A DNA stretch of 64,000 bases from Dermacentor variabilis (lineage: Eukaryota; Arthropoda; Arachnida; Ixodida; Ixodidae): assembly GCF_050947875.1 (NCBI RefSeq), contig NC_134569.1, positions 36,121,277 to 36,185,276 on the forward strand. Reading direction: 5' to 3'. Below the pieces are notes generated by a model that did not search any database, had not been told where the DNA came from, and saw only the letters and a list, made by a program, of their open reading frames with translations. Made by a program: the position numbers and the translations under genes. Below are positions 58,725-64,000 of the stretch, piece after piece. How positions within the stretch are numbered: position 1 is the stretch's first letter; the number at the start of each line of letters is the position of its first letter.

Positions 58725-58883
58725 TAAAAAATTAAATTATGGGTTTTAACGTGCCAAAACCACTTTCTGATTATGAGGCACGCCGTAGTGAGTGACTCCG
58801 AAAATTTCGACCACCTGGGGTTCTTTAACGTGCAGCTAAATCTAAGTACGCGGGTGTTTTCCCATTTCGCCCCATCGAAATAC
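58725..58883 (-). mobile_element. tRNA-derived SINE, 3' body only
   Basis: The plus strand reads GGTTTTAACGTGCCAAAACC, TTATGAGGCACGCCGTAGTG, GACCACCTGGGGTTCTTTAA and CCATTTCGCCCCATCGAAAT. This is the body of the SINE in minus orientation, without the tRNA-like head. It is closely similar to the copy at 59.83 kb. Confidence 0.85.
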
Positions 58884-59284
58884 CTCAATTCCAAAAGGGT
58901 AGCAATGGTGACGAGCACTGAAGCGTGACCTGTGTTTGAAATCTCTTACCTTTTTTTTTTCGCGGCACCGATTCATAGATTCTCTGTCGGCATAAAAATT
59001 ATACGGATGTGTTTTGTATCTACTTTCATGCTACGGGACGTTTACACGAATATCTATTGACCCGAGATGTGGGTTTACCGTGCGTGCTGTAAGAAAAAAA
59101 GGTAATGAGAAAAGATTACGCGCTAAGAGTGACAAGGCTGGACTGTTGATGCATGCCTTTATACGGGTTCGAATGTACGTATCGTTCCCACTCGAATGTC
59201 CTTACCGTGAGCCACAACTTGTCGTGTTTCTCTCCTACTTGTCTCTAGCTACTACACTACATCTCCAGGCTTGGAGCGGCGCCT
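58884..59284. other. no gene recognised
   Basis: T run at 58951-58960. The plus frame 59014-59286 is anonymous. Confidence 0.4.
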
Positions 59285-59556
59285 GACACCGGCAAAAAAT
59301 ACGGAGAGCCAGTGGGGCTATGCTAATCCAGGTACAACCAAATTAGGGAGACCCACTAAGCTTCAACAAAAGACGCTTCCTAACCAGAACAGGAATTGGC
59401 CTCCGTGAAGCAGTATTCGGGCACTCCCTCCCAAATGACTCATTCGGTTAACCAACGGCATTCAGCGCCCAGCAGCTACGGAGTGCCTGACCAAGGCGGT
59501 GGTCCGACTTGTAACGCAGCAGAGGGTGCTAAGAATATCTGGACCCGGATAGGCCG

Positions 59557-60260
59557 CCAATGGAAACTGACCGTGGCTACGTCTAACACCCGAACTCTCT
59601 CGAGGGAAGCTAGCTTAGCCAGACTCTTTGAATAACTATCAGGCATTGTTTGGAATATCATTGACCATAGCGAGGTTATGAGAACTGGTGAGCGTTATGC
59701 AGTGCTGACTAGGGACCACCTCCTCTGCTATAGAAGACTCCCAGATAAGAAGCAATACGGCGCAGGATTCCTAATCCATAAGGACATAGCGGGCAGCATT
59801 GACGAATTCTACAGCAATAATGAGAAGGTAAAAATTAAAATTAAATTATGGGGTTTTACGTGCCAAAACCGCTTTCTGATTATGAGGCACGCCGTAGTGG
59901 AGGACTCCGGAAATTTCGACCACCTGGGGTTCTTTAAGTGCACCTAAATCTAACTACACGGGTGTTTTCGCATTTCGCCCCCATGGAAATGCGGCCGCCG
60001 TGGCCGGGATTCGATCCAGCGACCTCGTGTTCAGTAGCTCAGCACCATAGCCACTGAGCAACCACGGCGGGTAATGAGAAGGTAGCGCTAGCAATAAAAC
60101 TAAATATGATGTATAGAATAAAGGTATTACAAGCCTACGCTCCAACCTCCAGTCACGATGATGAAATAAATCAGTTTTATGACGATGTTGAGTTAACCGA
60201 GATAAAAGTGCAAACTGATTATAGTGTAGTACTGGCTGACTGGCTGAAGGCAGGCTGCTG
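59557..60260 (+). pseudogene. RTE endonuclease (EEP/APE fold) relic
   Basis: Before the SINE: LTVATSNTRTL, stop at 59634, then GERYAVLTRDHLLCYR and YGAGFLIHKDIAG. After the SINE: MMYRIKVLQAYAPTSSHDD and a VVLADWL segment in place of the usual GDFNAK, so the metal-binding Asp/Asn pair is partly lost. The domain would nick the target DNA in an active element. Confidence 0.7.
59831..60073 (-). mobile_element. tRNA-derived SINE, complete, with 12-bp TSD
   Basis: The element is flanked by perfect direct repeats AATGAGAAGGTA (59819-59830 and 60074-60085). On the minus strand the head has an A box (TTGCTCAGTGGC) and a B box (GGATCGAATCC). The body includes GGGGGCGAAATGCGAAAAC and AGAACCCCAGGTGGTCG, and the 3' tail is AT-rich (AATTTTAATTTTT). 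Length 243 bp. It inserted into an RTE LINE and so is younger than it. It probably used a partner LINE for retrotransposition. Resembles the Ruka-type tick SINE (from memory). Confidence 0.92.
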
Positions 60261-61138
60261 AACAAGCAATTGGCAACTACGGCGTCGATTCTAGGAACGC
60301 AAGAGGAGAGATGCTGGTAGAATTCGAGGAATGAAATAAGCTGCGAATAATTCACACCTTCTTTAGAATGCGTACCAACTGGAAAAGCCATAATGGTGAA
60401 ACAAAAAATGAAATAAATTTCATACTTTGTGCCAATCCCAGTGTAGTGCAGGATGTAGAAGTTTTAGGTAGGGTAAAGTGCAGTGATCGTAGGTTAGTAA
60501 GGTCTAGGATTCACCTCAATTTGAATAGAGAAAGGGTACTATTGTTCAGGAAGAAACAGGCCAACCTAGACGCAGTAAAGGTAAAAGCAGACCAATTCAG
60601 GCTGATACTTGCAAGCAAATATGCAGCCTTAGAACAGAGAGATAAAGATGACATAGATGTAATAAATGCAACCCTAATTAGGCTGGCTTCAGAAGCAGCA
60701 ATTGAAGTCGGAGGTAATGCACCAAGGCAAACAGTAGGTAAGCTCTATCAAGTAATAAATGGCCCAATAAAGAAACGACAAAGAGGGAAAGTGTCCAACT
60801 TAACCGATCATATGGAATTCGCAGAACTGTAAAAAGTGATCAACAAGGAGAAAGTGAGGGATATTCGAAATTATCACGTGAGTAAGACTCAGGAAACAGT
60901 AAAAAAATGCACGAGCATGAAATCAGTGAGAAGGAAGCTTGGCATCGGACAAACCAAGATGTATGCACTGAAAGTTGATTAGGATAATATCATAAGCAAT
61001 CTCGAAGATAGTAAAAGAAGCGGAAAAGTTTTATGCTGACCTGTAAAGTACCCAGATCACACACGATACCTCCATTCGAAGTAGAAATGAACAGGTTACA
61101 GGGCTCCTTCTATAACTAGCGATGAGGTTAGAAGGGCC

Positions 61139-61840
61139 TTGCAAGAGATGAAACGGGGGAAATCGGCAGGAGAAAATGGATTAACAGTCAGTTTAATTTT
61201 GGCGGCTCCTTCTACGAACTGTCCATCGACATCAAGGGTCCCAGAGAAAGAAGAACTGAAAAATTTTAAGTCCATTAGCTTACTCCCAGTATTATATAAA
61301 ATATTCACCAAGATAATTTCCAACAGAATAAGTTAAACACTGGACTTCAGTCAACCAAAGGAACAGGCTCGCTTCAGGAGGGGATGATTTACAATGGATC
61401 CCACCTATGTCATCAATAAAGTAATCGATAAATGCGCAGAGTACAATCAGCCTCTCTTTATGGCTTTCATAGATTACAAAAAGGTATTTTATTCAGTAAA
61501 GATACCAGCAGTCATAGAGGTATTACGTAATCAAGAAGTACAGGATGCTTACTTATATATACTGAAAAAAAATCTACACATTCCACAGCTACCTTAATTC
61601 TTCACAAGTAGGAAGATAACTATAAAGAAAGGGGTCAGACAAAGAGACACAATCTCTCCAATGATGTTCACTGCATGCTTGGAAGAAGTGTTCAAGCTAT
61701 TAAACTGGGAAGGCTTAGGAGTGAGGATCAACGGAGAATATTTCAGCAACTTTTGGTTTGCAGGTGCCATTGTCCTGTTCAGCAACACTCGGGAGGAGTT
61801 TCAACAAATGATGCAACACCTTAACAGATAGAGTGTAAGA
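61139..61840 (+). pseudogene. RTE reverse transcriptase relic
   Basis: LQEMKRGKSAGENGLTVSLI (fingers), FKSISLLPVLYKIFTKIISN, motif A FIDYKKVFYSV (Asp kept), GVRQRDTISPMMFTACLEEV (motif B), and motif C FAGAIVLFS, in which both catalytic Asp residues are gone. Stops at 61334, 61387 and 61595 and frame changes confirm that it is non-functional. Confidence 0.8.
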
Positions 61841-62495
61841 GAGTGGGGTTGAAAATTATTATGCACACGACAAAGATATTGATCAAAAGCCGACCAACGG
61901 AACAAGAGTTCAGGATCGCCAGTCAGCCTCTAAAGGAGCACGTTTACCTAGGTCAATTACTCACAGGGGACCCTGATCATGATAAGAAAATTCAAAGAAG
62001 AATAAAAAGAAAATAGGCAGACATTGTTAGCTCCTGATTGGAAGCTTACCATTTTCATAGAAAAGAAAGGTGTACAATCAATGCATTTTACCGGTGCTAA
62101 CATATGGGCCAGAAACTTGGAGGCTGACAAAGAAGCTTGAGATTCCATGCGAAGAGCGATGGAACAAAGAATGTTAGGCGTAACGTTAAGAGACAGAAAA
62201 AGAGTGGTGTAGATCAGAGAGTAAACGAGAATAGCCGATATTCTAATTGACATTAAGCGAAAAAAATGTAGCTGGGGAGCTCATGTAATGCATAAGTTAG
62301 ATAACCGGTGGACAATTAGGGTTACAGAAGCGTGCCAAGAGAAAGGAAGCACAGTTGAGGATGGCAGAAGATTAGGTGGGGCGATGAAATTAGGAAATTC
62401 GCAGGCGCTGGCTGGAATCGGTTGGCGCAGGACAGGGGTAATTGGAGGTCGCAGGCTTTGTCGTGCAGTGGGCATAAAGTAGTATGATGATGATT

Positions 62496-64000
62496 GTTAT
62501 TATGTCTCTAGTTATCGTCTCAGCATCTTTTTTTTTTCTAAATTTATAAGTTCGATGACTACTTATGTATCAATACGCGCTGCAGTCAGAGATTCGTGCT
62601 TTTTTTGGTGAATATTTCTACTCCAACGCGTTGTGCATGAAATCAAACAATCCTCCCAATCTCATATGCACTGCACTATACTTGAGTTCCCTGAATAAAA
62701 AATTTATGATCTTGCCTTTAAACTGTTTTTTTTTTTCACTGTACATAGTGAGAACACAAGTGTACTTGAAGCCCGCTATGATCTATGAGCAGAAAAAAAC
62801 GAAGAAGCTGGCTGGGAGGAAAGAGAAGACGAACTTCTATATCACATTTCTTTAGTCCCACGCTATATTATTAATGTCTAGTTTTATTTAATTCTAAGCA
62901 TACTGAAAATCGCCTGCTTTTTGGCCAGTACCCCATAGTGGGTAAGCGCCAGTGTTTGGGAGAGAAGACGTGACGAAGGCCCAGTTTTGAGCGGACCACA
63001 CCCGTCTTCCTAAAGCTTTGCATGTCTAGTTTTCAAGCTAGGAGCGTCATAATAATTTACGCACGATTTCACTCGAACCAGCAGGTTTAATGCATAGATG
63101 AGCTGAGCCCACGAAGTGCGCAGATTCTCCCTGAACGTGGGTGATATGGACCGAAGTCGCAGTTGTGCCTTCGGCAGAATCACCCACGCACGGAGTCGTA
63201 AGCCGGGCGGAGAGAGAGGGGGAAGCATTTTCGGCAAAGAACGGTCGTCGGAGCCCAGTTTACGAACTCTCGAAGCGAAAACCTATTACAATGCGCCGCT
63301 GCCCGTGAGTTCATTTGGCTTAAGTGTCACCGGCAGCCTGCAATGAGTGTTCAGCCTCGAGCATCTGTGTAAGCAGTTACGAGAGGCAAGCGGCGCGGAT
63401 TCCCGTTATCGGCGCGGAAACTTCCGCACGTGTATCGGCAGGAAAGAGCGGGAAGCAGAGGGGTGAAAAGGTATGCTATGGGCTGCGCTGCGTTCTAGCA
63501 AGGAATGGGCCTTGAAGACTACTCGTTTACTTGGAGTTGTGCCTTGTGTCGCAAGCTTCCTTCCTGCGCAGGATGCGTACACCTCTCAGATCCGCGTAGC
63601 TAAGAATGCTGTTCATATTTCGTAGGTAATGGCTATGAATACTCGGATGAAGCTTTGAAGTTCTCGGTTCTGATTCACGAAGGCGTTACGCCTCTTTCCG
63701 AGGTTTGTACAAACCAGCCTGCGCTTATGACGTGAGAACCCTTGTAGATCCATAAGCAGCATCGCTACCCACTTCTGGAACCCATTATCTGTGTGTGAGG
63801 ACATTCTTCAAAACAGAAAGTTGGTCCTACTCATCTTCTGTACCTTTGGGGCACCTACTAAACCGATAGCTTTGGCCTGATGAGACGGCGAATAGCGTCC
63901 TTTGGTGGACAGAGTCAAGACCGACCAAACCAACCTTGCTTTTACTGCCCTAGAAGTGCCGTAATCTCACGGTAATTAACACAGCATGGTATCTACTGCG
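62496..64000. other. no gene recognised
   Basis: AT-rich with T runs to about 62900, then mixed. No frame with known motifs. The GC-rich patch around 63100-63480 is open in several frames without domains. Confidence 0.45.

Larger units (their letters stand above)
59285..62495 (+). mobile_element. nearly full-length RTE-type LINE (dead)
   Basis: A 5' region starting about 59285 (GGCGCCTGACACCGG) is followed by endonuclease blocks (VATSNTRTL near 59580; GAGFLIHKDI near 59762; QAYAPTSSHDDEI near 60130), a central block (60368-60832) and RT pieces (61139-61830). The conserved WTIRVTEA-type end lies at about 62309. The 3' terminus ends TGGGCATAAAGTAGTATGATGATGATT. Motif A reads AFIDYKKVFYSV and motif C reads FAGA where YADD is expected, so the polymerase is dead. 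A SINE interrupts the endonuclease at 59831. Confidence 0.85.

Overview
The window looks like nuclear DNA from a hard tick (Ixodidae, probably metastriate). This rests on the repeat content, because no mitochondrial, rRNA, tRNA or multi-exon host gene can be read. Four copies of a tRNA-derived SINE of the kind I associate with ticks (Ruka-like) are present. They sit among several non-LTR retrotransposon (LINE) families, Penelope-like elements (PLEs), palindromic and long-TIR non-autonomous elements, and many long (AT)n, (TCTA)n, (AAAG)n and (TCAC)n microsatellites. The organism call is inference.

Layout. 0-5.8 kb: no gene; a SINE-like unit (2.56-2.74 kb) and a palindromic MITE (2.87-3.44 kb). 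5.9-7.9 kb: two decayed 3' parts of an RNase H-bearing LINE in opposite orientation. 8.3-9.0 kb: a TIR element. 11.27-12.30 kb: a degenerate five-unit repeat array. 13.4-14.0 kb: two fresh palindromes among (AT)n runs. 14.2-15.7 kb: three LINE 3' ends. 18.44-19.09 kb: a PLE remnant between 203-bp inverted arms. 21 kb: a (TCTA)n tract on a transposon 3' end. 22.5-23.1 kb: a basic coiled-coil-like ORF, perhaps a Helitron relic. 24.5-26.2 kb: the best-preserved RNase H LINE tail (516 codons). 27.8-30.1 kb: a MITE and PLE end fragments.

31.55-36.4 kb: two CR1/L2-type LINEs in tandem. The first carries a canonical 2A-like motif (DVETNPGP) at the head of ORF1. 38.5-45.7 kb: SINEs, MITE, CR1 and tandem-repeat fragments. 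47.23-47.55 kb: the only convincing host-type coding exon, a THAP zinc finger on the minus strand, beside a CpG-rich stretch. 51.8-56.5 kb: a LINE 5' end with a gag-like ORF1, a MITE, and a CR1 LINE split by a PLE GIY-YIG unit with 55-bp inverted ends, followed by an RTE tail and a perfect 155-bp duplication between (AT)n runs. 59.3-62.5 kb: a nearly full-length dead RTE LINE holding a SINE with a perfect 12-bp target-site duplication.

Nothing here forms an operon or working pathway. The shared theme is how retroelement ends behave. Different copies of one LINE family stop at the same 3' motif but continue in different microsatellites. CR1/L2 3' ends keep a hairpin just before the tail although its sequence differs each time. 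PLE remnants lie between inverted arms. I did not find a clearly new biological system. The 2A-bearing LINE, the inverted-arm PLE remnants and the tail and hairpin pattern are the best leads. All family names are from recalled motifs; no search was run.
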